This document shows, piece after piece, positions 39,831 to 49,388 of a stretch of DNA of 64,000 bases. The position numbers and the translations under genes are program-made. Source of the stretch: VRUE01 sp963774555 (GTDB lineage Bacteria > Actinomycetota > Thermoleophilia > Solirubrobacterales > 70-9). How positions within the stretch are numbered: the stretch's first letter is position 1; the number at the start of each line of letters is the position of its first letter. The notes beneath the pieces were generated by a model. That model ran no database searches. It was given only the letters and a program-made list of their open reading frames with translations, and had not been told where the DNA came from. Location of the stretch: contig CAVZFL010000001.1 of the NCBI GenBank assembly GCA_963774555.1, positions 186,001 through 250,000 on the forward strand, in the 5' to 3' direction.

Positions 39831-41255
39831 CTACAAATTCCCCACCGGAACCTCGCGCTCTGCCAGTGGCTCGGGATCCAGCGAAGTGGCGCGGGTTGCG
39901 GCCAACGGCCTGAGGTTGAGCACGACGGCGCCTGAGACGAGAGCGGCGAAGACGCTGAAGAGGTAGGCGTCGTTGGAGACGTCGAGGGCGGCTTGCAGGG
40001 TGGCGGGTTCGCCGACGATGGCGACGAGGATCGCGGTGCCGAGGACGGCGCCGACCTGGCGGAAGGCGGCGTTGACGGCGGAGGCGGTGGCGAAGCGGTC
40101 GTCGGGGACGTCGCGGACGGCGGCCGAGCCGAGAGTCGGGAAGGCGAGGCCGATGCCGATGCCGGTGAGGCAGGAACCGGGCAGCCAGAGGCCGAGCCAG
40201 TCGGGGGTGGCGCCGGCGGAGCGCAGGACCATCACGCCGGCGGCGAAGAAGAGGGTGCCGGGGACGATCACGGCGCGGTGGCCGAAGCGGTCGGCGAGCT
40301 TGCCGGCCGGGCCGGCGAAGACGGTCGAGAGGGTCGGCCCGGGCAGCGTCGCGGCGCCGGCCTGGAGCACGGTGTAGCCCCAGATCGAGGTGAGGAAGAC
40401 GACGTTGCCGAGGATCAGCGAGAAGAAGGCGGCGGCGAAGAGCAGCGTGCCGAGGTTGCCGATGCGGAAGGAGCGGTGGGCGAAGAGGGCCGGCTCGACG
40501 ATCGGGCGGGGATGACTGCGGCTGCGCTGGATCATCCCGCCGAGCAGGAGGGCGGAGGCGGCAAAGCAAGCGAGCGTCGCGGTCGCGGTCCAGCCCCAGT
40601 CGTTGCCCTCGACGATGCCGAGCGTGACCAGGGCGAGGCTCAGCGCCAGCATCAGCGCGCCGGGCAGGTCGGGCAGGCGGCTGTCCAACTGCGGACGCTC
40701 GCGCAGAGCCTTGCGACCGAGGAGGACCACGGCCGCACCCAGCGGCAGGTTGACGAGGAAGACCAGGCGCCAGTCGGAGAGCTCGACCAGGGCGCCGCCG
40801 AGGGTCGGCCCAATCGCCGCCGCGGCTGCCGCTGCGGCCCCCCAGATGCCGACGCCCGCCGCGCGGCGCTCGGGTGGGAAGGCGTCGAGCACCAGGGCCA
40901 GCGAGGTCGGCGCGACCATCGCCGCGCCGACGCCCTGGAGGACGCGGAAGGCGATCAGCAGACCGAGCGAGGGCGCGGCCGCGCAGAGCAGGCTGGCGGC
41001 GGTGAAGCCGCTGACGCCGAGCAGGAAGATCCGCTTGTGGCCGAAGCGGTCGGCCAGCCCGCCGGCCGGCACCAACAGGGCGGCGATGACGACGAAGTAG
41101 CCATCGAGCACCCAGGAGAGCGCGTCCCGTCCCGAGCCGGAGAACGAGGCTGAGATGTTGGGGAAGGCGATGTTGACGATCGTGGCGTCGAGGAAGGCAA
41201 GGAAGGCGCCGGCGCAGGCGACCGCCACGATCCCTCTATGTCCACGGTCATACAT
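39831..41255 (-). CDS. MFS drug-efflux transporter, DHA2 (EmrB/QacA-type)
   Basis: 474 aa with about 14 membrane helices. Motif D1-like FLDATIVNIAFPNIS, motif A GLADRFGHKRIFLLG and its repeat KLADRFGHRAVIVPG, and the antiporter motif C region AIGPTLGGALVE. Probably a proton-driven exporter of drugs or metabolites. Divergent from a TetR gene with two shared palindromes, so it is very likely its target. Confidence 0.92.
   Translation of the reverse strand: MYDRGHRGIVAVACAGAFLAFLDATIVNIAFPNISASFSGSGRDALSWVLDGYFVVIAALLVPAGGLADRFGHKRIFLLGVSGFTAASLLCAAAPSLGLLIAFRVLQGVGAAMVAPTSLALVLDAFPPERRAAGVGIWGAAAAAAAAIGPTLGGALVELSDWRLVFLVNLPLGAAVVLLGRKALRERPQLDSRLPDLPGALMLALSLALVTLGIVEGNDWGWTATATLACFAASALLLGGMIQRSRSHPRPIVEPALFAHRSFRIGNLGTLLFAAAFFSLILGNVVFLTSIWGYTVLQAGAATLPGPTLSTVFAGPAGKLADRFGHRAVIVPGTLFFAAGVMVLRSAGATPDWLGLWLPGSCLTGIGIGLAFPTLGSAAVRDVPDDRFATASAVNAAFRQVGAVLGTAILVAIVGEPATLQAALDVSNDAYLFSVFAALVSGAVVLNLRPLAATRATSLDPEPLAEREVPVGNL
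41237..41252. promoter_or_regulatory. TetR operator candidate 1 (5' end of MFS gene)
   Basis: TATGTCCACGGTCATA, an imperfect palindrome lying just inside the coding start of the efflux gene. It matches the second copy at 41273. Confidence 0.6.
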
Positions 41256-41272
41256 CGGCCCGAACTATAGAC

Positions 41273-41288
41273 TATGTCCGTGGGCATA
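41273..41288. promoter_or_regulatory. TetR operator candidate 2 (over the TetR start codon)
   Basis: TATGTCCGTGGGCATA, the partner of the palindrome at 41237, spaced 36 bases centre to centre. It contains the regulator's ATG, implying a very short or absent leader. Confidence 0.6.
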
Positions 41289-41906
41289 GCGCGAATCGCA
41301 GACGGACAGCCGGTCGAGAGCAAGCGGCGCGACGGCCGCGCCCTGCTGCTCAAGGGCGCCCGCCAGCTGCTCGCCGAGAAGGGCTACGCCGGCATGGAGC
41401 TGCGCGATGTGGCCGAGCGCGGCGAGGCTCCGCGCGGCTCGATCTACCACCACTTCCCCGGCGGCAAGGTCCAGCTCGCCCGCGAGGCCGCCGAGCTCGA
41501 GGGCACGACGATCCGCGACCTGATCGAGCGCTCGCTGGAGGAGCGCGGCCTCAAGCAGACGCTGACGATGTTCGGCGAGATCTTCCGCCGCCGGGTCGAA
41601 AACCACCCTGAGCGGATCGGCTGCCCCGTCGCCGCAGCCGCATTGGCGCGGCCCGAAGATCCGGAACTGGCGGCTGTCGCAACCGCCGCCTTCCAGAGCT
41701 GGGAACGGCCGATCGCCGCGGCGCTGCGGGACGAAGGCGTCAGCGCCCGCGACGCCGAGACCTTTGCCGGCCTCGTCGTCTCCACCGTCGAGGGCGCGCT
41801 GCTGCGCATGCGCGCCGCAGGCAGCCAGGAGCCGCTCGACTCGGCGATCGGCGGGCTGGGCCAGGCGCTGGATCGCTTGCTCGACGGCCACCGGCGCAAC
41901 GGTTAG
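41274..41906 (+). CDS. TetR-family transcriptional regulator
   Basis: 210 aa. N-terminal helix-turn-helix: LLLKGARQLLAEKGYAGMEL, RDVAERGEAPRGSIYHHFPG, the standard recognition-helix pattern. The ligand domain has HPERIGCPVAAAALARPEDP and FAGLVVSTVEGALLRMRA, resembling LmrA/YxaF-like TetR members. The ATG lies inside the operator; GTG at 41280 is an alternative start. Confidence 0.88.
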   Translation: MSVGIARIADGQPVESKRRDGRALLLKGARQLLAEKGYAGMELRDVAERGEAPRGSIYHHFPGGKVQLAREAAELEGTTIRDLIERSLEERGLKQTLTMFGEIFRRRVENHPERIGCPVAAAALARPEDPELAAVATAAFQSWERPIAAALRDEGVSARDAETFAGLVVSTVEGALLRMRAAGSQEPLDSAIGGLGQALDRLLDGHRRNG

Positions 41907-41919
41907 GGTCTTTCGACTT

Positions 41920-42906
41920 ATGCGCACGCTCGTCTCGGCGATAGCGGTCGCAGCGGCGCTGCTGCTGGCGGCCTCCAACGCGTCGGCTGCCACAGAGTTC
42001 GGCAACGGCTGCGTCGGCAGCGAAGGAGCCGAAAGCGTCTCGCTGATCTCGGTCGCCAACGCTCCCGGCAGCCTGCTCCCGGCAACCGCACCGGCCTCCG
42101 GTGTGATCACGCAGTGGCGGCTGAACGTGATCGAAGGGATCCCCGTCGGAGTGATTTCACAGGCGCTGAAGGTGGTGCGTCCCAGCGGCAGCGGCGGCTA
42201 CCAAGTGGTCGGCGTAAGCGACCTCGAAGCCGTCGTTGGGGGTCTCAACACGTTCTCGACCCGCATACCGATCCAGGCCGGCGACCACCTGGCCCTCTCC
42301 GGCGCGCCCGAAACGCTGTTCTGCCAAACGGGCAACACCGAGGACCGAGTGCTCGCCGCCCTCCTCCCCGGTGTCGGATCTCCGGCGGTCCTCGGCGCCG
42401 AAGCGGACAGCGACCAGCTGCCTGTGGTGGCGAAGATCGAGCCCGATGCCGACGGCGACGGCTACGGGGACGAGACGCAGGATCAGTGCCCGCAGAGTGC
42501 CGCGTACCAAGGGCAATGCCCGCAACTGACGCTTGATGCGGAGGTCTACCTCGACACCAAGGTAATCCGCGTTGTCGTCGCCGCGAACACTCCTGCGTCA
42601 GTTTCCGTGCGGACAAGGTTGCCGTGGCCTATGCCGTGTTTCCGAGGTAAGTGCCCCCGTCGCCTTACACGACCGGCGCGAGGACCGCGAATCAACCTCA
42701 ATCTGAGCGCAGGACCACAAGCCGCTTCTCCGGGAGAGTTGGAGCGCTTCTTGTTGAAACTCCCGAAGAAGACCCTCAGGGGGCTAAAAAGAATGTCGCC
42801 GAGAGAGTCGCTTGCTCTCCGGGTCGAAGTGAGCGGGCTAAGCCAACTGGGTTCAAGCGCCTCGGTAAACCTCGTCCTCCGTCTTCACGGCCTGGGAAAA
42901 CGCTAA
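41920..42906 (+). CDS. Secreted protein with thrombospondin type-3-like calcium repeat
   Basis: 328 aa. Signal peptide ending AASNASA-ATEF. The N-terminal two-thirds are beta-rich without recognised domain (SVSLISVANAPGSLLPATAP), followed by DADGDGYGDETQDQCPQ, a Ca2+-binding TSP3-type repeat, and a basic C-terminal beta region. Paired cysteines suggest disulfides. Extracellular adhesion or structural role is possible; no function is assigned. Confidence 0.65.
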   Translation: MRTLVSAIAVAAALLLAASNASAATEFGNGCVGSEGAESVSLISVANAPGSLLPATAPASGVITQWRLNVIEGIPVGVISQALKVVRPSGSGGYQVVGVSDLEAVVGGLNTFSTRIPIQAGDHLALSGAPETLFCQTGNTEDRVLAALLPGVGSPAVLGAEADSDQLPVVAKIEPDADGDGYGDETQDQCPQSAAYQGQCPQLTLDAEVYLDTKVIRVVVAANTPASVSVRTRLPWPMPCFRGKCPRRLTRPARGPRINLNLSAGPQAASPGELERFLLKLPKKTLRGLKRMSPRESLALRVEVSGLSQLGSSASVNLVLRLHGLGKR

Positions 42907-43011
42907 CTGCGGCCTCGGTGACCGACGTCGCCCGCTGCTACCCTCCGCGAGTAGGCGGCGGCTCCGCCTGCGCGTCACGTCCTTCTAAATGCGAGGAAGC
43001 GCGCTGTTCCC

Positions 43012-44451
43012 TTGACCGAGCGGGTGATCACCGACCGCGACGGCCCGCGCGAGGAATGCGGGGTGTTTGGCGTATACGCGCCCGGGCACGACGTCGCCCG
43101 CCTCTCCTACTTCAGCCTCTACGCGCTGCAGCACCGCGGCCAGGAGTCGGCCGGGATCGCCACCTGCGAGGGCGGGCACATCACCACGCTGCGCGACTCG
43201 GGGCTGGTCTCCCAGGTCTTCGACGAGGAGAAGCTGCGGGCGCTGGAGGGCGACATGGCGATCGGCCACGTGCGTTACTCGACCACCGGCGGCGGCTCCT
43301 GGGAGAACGCGCAGCCGGTCTGGCGCGACGACGGCCGCGAGCTGGCGCTCGCCCACAACGGCAACCTGACCAACGCGGTCGAGCTCTGGGCCGAGCTGAA
43401 GGAGAAGGGCATCGCCTTCCGCGGCACCTCCGACTCGGAGATCATCGCGGCGCTGCTCTCCTCCCACGACGGCAAGCTGATCGAGGACGCGGTGACCGAC
43501 GTGATGCCGCGCATGGAGGGCGCCTACTCGACCGTGGTGATGACCAAGCGGGCGATCGTCGCCTTCCGCGACCCGCACGGGGTGCGGCCGCTCTCGCTCG
43601 GGCGGCTCGACGACCGCTTCGTCGTCGCCTCGGAGAGCTGCGCCTTCGACATCATCGGGGCCGAGCTGATGCGCGAAGTCCACCCCGGCGAGATGGTCTC
43701 GCTCACCGAGCGCGGGCTGGAGACGCGCCAGGTGGTCAAGGCCGAGCGGCCGGCGATGTGCGTCTTCGAGCACATCTACTTCTCCCGTCCCGACAGCCGG
43801 CTCGAGGGCAAAGTGCTGCAACAGGTGCGCGGTCGGATGGGCGAGATCCTCTGGCGCGAGTCGCCGGTCGAGGCCGACCTGGTGATCTCGGTGCCGGACT
43901 CGGGCAACCCGGCGGCGGCGGGGTTCGCGCGCGCCTCGGGGCTGCCGCGCGACGACGGGCTGATCAAGAACCGCTACGTGGCGCGGACCTTCATCCAGCC
44001 CGGTCAGGAGCTGCGCAAGCACGGGCTGCGGCTCAAGTTCAACCCGCTGCCGGAGATCGTCTCCGGGCAGCGGATCGTCGTCGTCGACGACTCGATCGTG
44101 CGTGGCAACACGACCCGGCAGATCGTCGGCATGCTGCGCGACGCCGGCGCCCGCGAGGTCCACCTGCGAATCTCGGCGCCGCCGATCCGCAACCCCTGCC
44201 ACTACGGGGTCGACATGTCGACCCGCGAGGAGATGATCGCCCACAAGCGCACCGTGCAGGAGATCGCCGACGAGCTCGATTGCGACTCGCTCGCCTACCT
44301 CTCGCTCGACGGCGTCTACGAGGCGATCGGCACCCCGCCCGAAGACCACTGCGACGCCTGCTTCAGCGGGCGCTACCCGCTGGGCGATCCCGAGGAGGCG
44401 AACGGAAAGTTCGCCTTGGAGGACGTAGCCGTGGTCCCGGCCTCCCGATAG
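43012..44451 (+). CDS. purF: Amidophosphoribosyltransferase
   Basis: First committed step of purine synthesis. TTG start; 479 aa. The N-terminal propeptide (TERVITDRDGPREE) precedes the catalytic Cys of CGVFGVYAPG, so self-cleavage is expected. Glutaminase part YALQHRGQESAGIA; PRPP-binding motif VVVDDSIVRGNTTRQI. Cysteines AMCVFEHIYF, NPCHYG and DHCDACFSG match the [4Fe-4S]-bearing Bacillus-type enzyme. Confidence 0.95.
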   Translation: MTERVITDRDGPREECGVFGVYAPGHDVARLSYFSLYALQHRGQESAGIATCEGGHITTLRDSGLVSQVFDEEKLRALEGDMAIGHVRYSTTGGGSWENAQPVWRDDGRELALAHNGNLTNAVELWAELKEKGIAFRGTSDSEIIAALLSSHDGKLIEDAVTDVMPRMEGAYSTVVMTKRAIVAFRDPHGVRPLSLGRLDDRFVVASESCAFDIIGAELMREVHPGEMVSLTERGLETRQVVKAERPAMCVFEHIYFSRPDSRLEGKVLQQVRGRMGEILWRESPVEADLVISVPDSGNPAAAGFARASGLPRDDGLIKNRYVARTFIQPGQELRKHGLRLKFNPLPEIVSGQRIVVVDDSIVRGNTTRQIVGMLRDAGAREVHLRISAPPIRNPCHYGVDMSTREEMIAHKRTVQEIADELDCDSLAYLSLDGVYEAIGTPPEDHCDACFSGRYPLGDPEEANGKFALEDVAVVPASR

Positions 44452-44579
44452 CCCCGTAGCGGTCGCACTTCCCGCCGCATAGCGGAGTGAACTGCAACCG
44501 CAACGTCGGGACAACGCTGAATTGCCCAACGTGTCGCACTTTTCGCCGTATAGCGGCGGAAAGTGCGACCGCTACGGGG
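44452..44579. terminator. Bidirectional terminator built of repeated hairpin units
   Basis: Outer arms of 19 bases (44452-44470 and 44561-44579) are exact complements. Within, GTCGCACTTTTCGCCG with TATA loop and its near-complement form a compact hairpin at about 44533-44569. It separates purF from the convergent nitronate monooxygenase gene and overlaps its last codons. Confidence 0.7.
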
Positions 44580-45531
44580 TGAGGTCGCGGACGATCTCGG
44601 CTGCAGGCCGGACGTCGGCGATGCGGGCGACGGTTTCGCCGGCGTAGAGGGCTCCGGCGTCGAGAAGATTGGCCGGGCCGTCGTCGGTGGGGCCCTGCGG
44701 CGAGAGCAGGCGGCTGGCCGGGCGCTGGGAATGGGCGAGGCGCGCCTGGATCGATACCGGCATGTAACGGGCGCCCGGGGCGCTGAGGCGGTTCAGGGCG
44801 CGGTTGAGTGCCGGGCCGCGGCGGTCGCCGCCGAGCCAGCGCTCGGTCGCGGCGTTGGCGATCACGCGGTGGGGCGCCGGCCAGCCGGTCCCGAACAGCT
44901 CGGTGACGATCGTCCCCTCGGCGGCGAGCAGGCGGCGCCGGTACTCCGCGTGCGCCCGGCTCTCCTCGCTGAGCAGGAAGCGCGTGCCAGCGACGGCGGC
45001 GCTGGCGCCACCTTCGAGCGCGCGGACGACGTCGCCTCGATCGGCGATCCCGCCCGCGAGGAGCAGCGGGTACTCAGGTGGAAGCGCCGTCCGCACCCGC
45101 TCGAGCAGATCGAGCGCGGGGGCCTCGCCGCGCACGTGCCCACCGGCCTCGACCCCCTGAACGATCACCGCGTCAGCGCCTGCCGCGTTGGCGGCGTGCG
45201 CCTCCTCGACCGAGCCGCACTGGTGAATCCAGACGCCGGGAGTCCGCCGCTTCGGCCGTCCCCAAAAGGTGACGACGACGTCAGCCGAGGCCGAGGCCTC
45301 GAACCAGCTTCGGCGCGCAAAAGGAAGCAGCACGTTGACCGCGATCGGCCGTCCGGTGAGCGCCCGCGCGGCGGCAAGCTCACGCTCGATCGCCACGGCG
45401 CCGTTGACCGCGATCGTCCCCAGCCCGCCGGCCTCAGACACTGCGACCGCGAGCTCGTGCCGGCTCAGCCCACCGCCCATCCCGGCCTGCACGACCGGCT
45501 TGTCGAGGCCGAGACGATCGAGCAGCGTCAC
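44572..45531 (-). CDS. Nitronate monooxygenase family flavoprotein
   Basis: 319 aa FMN TIM-barrel. VVQAGMGGGLSRHELAVAVS, EAGGLGTI, then GADAVIVQGVEAGGH, LLLAGGIADRGDVVRAL and GASAAVAGTRFLLSEES match the 2-nitropropane dioxygenase/enoyl-ACP reductase II family. GTG start with RFVTLLDRLGL. Only 14 bases from the divergent purN start. Detoxification of nitronates is the usual assignment; FabK-type activity cannot be excluded. Confidence 0.85.
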   Translation of the reverse strand: MTLLDRLGLDKPVVQAGMGGGLSRHELAVAVSEAGGLGTIAVNGAVAIERELAAARALTGRPIAVNVLLPFARRSWFEASASADVVVTFWGRPKRRTPGVWIHQCGSVEEAHAANAAGADAVIVQGVEAGGHVRGEAPALDLLERVRTALPPEYPLLLAGGIADRGDVVRALEGGASAAVAGTRFLLSEESRAHAEYRRRLLAAEGTIVTELFGTGWPAPHRVIANAATERWLGGDRRGPALNRALNRLSAPGARYMPVSIQARLAHSQRPASRLLSPQGPTDDGPANLLDAGALYAGETVARIADVRPAAEIVRDLTP

Positions 45532-45545
45532 GAAGCGATAATGCC

Positions 45546-46181
45546 ATGAACGTGGATCCTCTAAGTCGTTCGTTTCGTCTCGTTGTCCTTGCTTCTGGCA
45601 ATGGCACCAACCTGCAGGCAATCCTCGACACGCTGCATGGGCGCGAGGGGATCGAGGTCGTGGGGGTCGGGTCCGACAAGATCGATGCGCGAGCACTGGA
45701 ACGGGCTCGCAGCGCAGGGGTCGAGACCGCAGTCTTCGCCCGTGGCGACTATCCCGACCGCGAGGCGCGCGACGCGGCGATGGCCGGATGGATCGAGGAG
45801 CGCGGCGCCGACCTCGTCGTCCTCGCCGGCTACATGCAGCTGCTCAGCGGCTCCTTCATCGCCCGCTTCCGCCACCGCGTCCTCAACGTCCACCCCGCCC
45901 TGCTGCCGGCCTTCCCCGGGCTCGACGCGATCGGCCAGGCGCTTGCGGGGGGCGTCGAGGTGACCGGCGTCAGCGTCCACTTCGTCGACGAGGGGGTCGA
46001 CACCGGCCCGGTGATCGTCCAGCGCGAGGTCCCGGTTCCGGCCAATCGCGACCGGGAGACCCTCGAGGCGGCGATCCACGCCGCCGAGCACGAGCTCTAC
46101 CCGGAGGCGATCCGCATGGTCGCGGCGGGCAGGGTTAGGATCGACGCCGACGACCCGCGCTTGGTCGTCGTCGATGAGTGA
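45546..46181 (+). CDS. purN: Phosphoribosylglycinamide formyltransferase
   Basis: Transfers formyl from 10-formyl-THF to GAR. 211 aa; LVVLASGNGTNLQAILD, DLVVLAGYMQLLSG, VLNVHPALLPAFPG with the catalytic Asn/His, and FVDEGVDTGPVIVQ with the Asp. The gene overlaps purH by eight bases. Confidence 0.94.
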   Translation: MNVDPLSRSFRLVVLASGNGTNLQAILDTLHGREGIEVVGVGSDKIDARALERARSAGVETAVFARGDYPDREARDAAMAGWIEERGADLVVLAGYMQLLSGSFIARFRHRVLNVHPALLPAFPGLDAIGQALAGGVEVTGVSVHFVDEGVDTGPVIVQREVPVPANRDRETLEAAIHAAEHELYPEAIRMVAAGRVRIDADDPRLVVVDE

Positions 46182-47791
46182 GGCCCCCGCAGACACCCCG
46201 ACCGAGGCCGTGAGCAACGGCGCCGTCGCCGTGCGCCGGGCCCTGATCTCGGTCTCCGACAAGACCGGGGTCGCCGACTTCGCCCGCGGCCTCGCCGGCC
46301 TCGGGGTCGAGGTCCTCTCCACCGGCGGCACCGCCTCTGCCCTGCGCGAGGCCGGGCTCGAGGTGACCGACGTATCCGAGTTCACCGGCCAGGAGGAGAT
46401 CCTCGGCGGCCGGGTGAAGACGCTGCACCCGCGCCTGCACGCGGCGCTGCTGGCGCGGCGCGAGGACCCGGAGCACATGGCTACGCTCGAACGCGAGGCG
46501 ATCGAGCCGATCGACCTGGTCTGCGTCAACCTCTATCCCTTCGAGGAGACCGTAGCCGGGCACGAGGTCGAGCCCGAGGTCGCGGTCGAGAACATCGACA
46601 TCGGCGGCCCGACGATGATCCGCGCCGCCGCCAAGAACCACGCCGGGGTCGCGGTCGTGGTCAAGCCAGAGTCCTACGACGCGGTGCTGGCCGAGCTGGA
46701 GGAGATGGGCGGCGCGATCTCCGCCTCGACCCGGCACTGGCTCGCCAACGAGGCCTTCGCCCAGACCGCCCGCTACGACGCCGCGATCAGCCGCTGGTTC
46801 TCGGCCGAGTACGAGGACTATCCCGAACACCTGGCGGTCGCCTACGAGAAGGTGCTCGACCTCGCCTACGGCGAGAACCCGCACCAGCGGGCGGCGCTGT
46901 ACTCCGAAGCCGGAGTGCGCAGCCACGTCCTCTCGCGGGTGGCCAAGCTGCACGGCCGCGCCCTCTCCTTCAACAACGTGCTCGACCTCGACTCGGCACG
47001 GCGCCTGGTCGAGGACTTCGAGCAGCCCGCCTGCACGATCGTCAAGCACAACAACCCCTGCGGGGTGGCGATCGGCAAGGACGCTGCCGAGGCCTACGCC
47101 AAGGCCCTCGCCTGCGATCCGATGTCGGCCTTCGGCGGCGTGATCGCCTTCAACCGGCCAGTCGAGCGAGGCCCTGGCCGAGGAGCTGCACAAGAACTTC
47201 GTCGAGGTGCTGATCGCGCCCGACTACGAGCACGGCGCGCTCGCGGTGCTGCAGCAGAAGGAGGCGATCCGCATCCTCTGCGAGGAGGAGCGCCGCCAGC
47301 GCGACCCGCACGAACGCGATGTCAAACGGGTCTTGGGCGGCCTGCTGATCCAGGACCGCGACGGCGACCCCGAGCCGCGCGAGCTGATGGAGGTCGTCAC
47401 CGGCGGCGAGCCGAGCGAGCAGCAGTGGGACGACATGTGCTTCGCCTGGACCGTCGTCCGCCACGTCCGCTCCAACGCGATCGTGATCGCCAAGGACGGC
47501 GCGACGCTCGGCATCGGCGCCGGCCAGATGAGCCGCGTCGACTCGGTCCGCCTCGCGGTCGAGAAGTGTCGCGACGCTCGCGGCGAGGACGGCGACGCCC
47601 TCCTCGCCGATTCCGCCGTCGCCTCCGACGCCTTCTTCCCCTTCGCCGACGGCCCAGAGCTGGCGATCCAAGCCGGCTCCACCGCCGTGATCCAACCCGG
47701 CGGCTCCAAGCGAGACGCCGAGGTGATCGAGGCCTGCGAGCAGGCCGGCGTGACGATGGTCTTCACCAAGCATCGGCATTTCCGGCACTGA
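46174..47791 (+). CDS. purH: Bifunctional AICAR formyltransferase/IMP cyclohydrolase
   Basis: Last two steps to IMP. N-terminal IMP cyclohydrolase (RALISVSDKTGV, LSTGGTASALREAGL, GGRVKTLHPRLHAALLA) and C-terminal formyltransferase (YGENPHQRAALY, IVKHNNPCGVAIG, and SDAFFPFADG ... HRHFRH). One extra base near 47166 (GTCGAGCGAGGCC) shifts the frame after FNRPVE. About 538 aa restored. Confidence 0.94.
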
Positions 47792-47851
47792 GACCGGATG
47801 AATTTCGGCCCTTCCGGCGTTGACCGGCGCTGTTGCCTGCACATAGGCTGA

Positions 47852-48307
47852 GTGCTCGTGCTCCGTCCCGCGCTCTATTTCTGTGTCCTGGCGGCAATCG
47901 TCGTCGCGGTCAGCTCCTGTGGCAGCTCCGGTGCAAGCCAGGATGAACTGAGCGAAGCGCGAACTGAAGGGGCGAAGGAAGCGCAGCAGCAGGCCAAGAT
48001 CGAAAAGATCGAAGGTCAGCTCAAGTCCCTCAAGCACGGTCATGGCGCCCCGAACCAGGCGAACACCTCCGGCTCCTCCGCGCCCACCAGCAGTGGGAAC
48101 TGCAGTGGCAGCCTCTCGGTCGGCCCGAACACGACCTGTGCTTTCGCCGAAAACGTGGAATACGAGTACTTCGCGGAAATCGGCTCGGGCTCCGGAACCG
48201 TCACCGCCTACAGCCCGGTCACCGAAAAGCTCTACAGCATGTACTGCACGGCCGGCGAGCCACACGAATGCAGCGGCGGCAACAACGCCACGGTCTATTT
48301 CCCTTAG
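47852..48307 (+). CDS. Small secreted lipoprotein
   Basis: 151 aa. GTG start, signal peptide with lipobox VSSC-GSSG, a helical charged stretch (AKEAQQQAKIEKIEGQLKSL), a Ser/Pro linker and a C-terminal beta region with four cysteines (NCSGSL, TTCAF, MYCTAG, HECSGG). I know no family. Stop codon overlaps the next gene, so they are probably co-translated. Confidence 0.6.
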   Translation: MLVLRPALYFCVLAAIVVAVSSCGSSGASQDELSEARTEGAKEAQQQAKIEKIEGQLKSLKHGHGAPNQANTSGSSAPTSSGNCSGSLSVGPNTTCAFAENVEYEYFAEIGSGSGTVTAYSPVTEKLYSMYCTAGEPHECSGGNNATVYFP

Positions 48308-49289
48308 CGCGCTGGCGCTGGGTGCCGTCGCGATCCTCCTGATTACGGGCTGCGGCTCCCCTGAAACGAGCGACAGCTCGACGACCGGCGGCTTCTCCGC
48401 CCGCCAGGCAGCGGCGCACCGCAAGCTGGTCGAGCTTCGCACGCAACTGCGCCGGCGCAAGCGTGCGCTGCGGGCGCAGCGAGCTCGCGAAGTGGCCGAG
48501 AGCAAGCGGGCGCCCTCCCGCCGCATCGCCGCTGCGAGGGCGAGCTCCGATTTCGCGGCGCTCGAAAACCAGCTCGATGGTGAAATTGGGGCGGTGATCG
48601 GTCCGCCGGGCTCGGCGGACACGGAACGCCTTGGCGACCTCGGCTCCGGCTCGGCATGGTCGACGAGCAAGGTGCCGATCGCACTGCGGCTCCTGCAGGA
48701 CGTCGGCGGCCCCTCAGGACTGAGCGCCAGCCAGGTCGACGAGATGCGGCGCGCCCTGACCCTCTCCGACAACGAAGCGGCAGCAGCGCTGTTCACCGAT
48801 CTCGAACGCAGGCACGGCGGCCTCGCCGGCGCCTCGATCGCAGTCGGCGAAGTGCTGCGGGAAGCCGGCGACGGCAACACGCGAATCTCGACACAGGGTC
48901 GCGACGGCTTCTCGACCTACGGCCAGACCGAGTGGTCGCTGGCCAATCAGCAGCAGTTCATCAGCGCACTCGCCGCGGGCTGCATCGGCAGCCGAGAGTC
49001 ACGCGAATACGTCCTCAACCTGATGGGCGAAGTCTCTTCCGACAGCTGGGGCCTGGGGTCGGCTGGTCTGCCCGCCCGCTGGAAGGGCGGCTGGGGTCCC
49101 GGTGTAGACGGCCGCTACCTGGTTCGTCAGATGGGAATCCTCTACGTCGGCGACCGCGAGGCCGCCGTCACGCTCGCGGCGATCCCGTCGGACGGGCAAT
49201 TCGAAACCGCCGAGGCGATGGCGACGAGCATCGCCCAGTGGCTGGCGCAGCGTGCTCGCGCCGTGGCTGCTCCCCCTAGCGGCTGCTGA
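48297..49289 (+). CDS. Class A beta-lactamase-like serine hydrolase lipoprotein
   Basis: About 330 aa. N-terminal lipoprotein-like signal (ALALGAVAILLITGC), then a basic coiled coil (RTQLRRRKRALRAQRAREV) and a domain with all three class A motifs: STSK (SxxK) in GSAWSTSKVPIAL, SDN in LTLSDNEAAAAL, and KGG in ARWKGGWGPG. The Glu166-like residue cannot be placed, so beta-lactamase activity is unproven. The start is unclear: ATT at 48297 or CTG at 48312 fit; no ATG/GTG is in range. Confidence 0.65.
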   Translation: MSLSALALGAVAILLITGCGSPETSDSSTTGGFSARQAAAHRKLVELRTQLRRRKRALRAQRAREVAESKRAPSRRIAAARASSDFAALENQLDGEIGAVIGPPGSADTERLGDLGSGSAWSTSKVPIALRLLQDVGGPSGLSASQVDEMRRALTLSDNEAAAALFTDLERRHGGLAGASIAVGEVLREAGDGNTRISTQGRDGFSTYGQTEWSLANQQQFISALAAGCIGSRESREYVLNLMGEVSSDSWGLGSAGLPARWKGGWGPGVDGRYLVRQMGILYVGDREAAVTLAAIPSDGQFETAEAMATSIAQWLAQRARAVAAPPSGC

Positions 49290-49388
49290 TCTGCATTGCG
49301 TCACAAAGGTGCGCGAGAAACAGATCATTTGCAGCGCAATACGCGCGTCCGGCCCGTATAGCGTCGGCCGAGCCGCGAGAGCGGCGAC

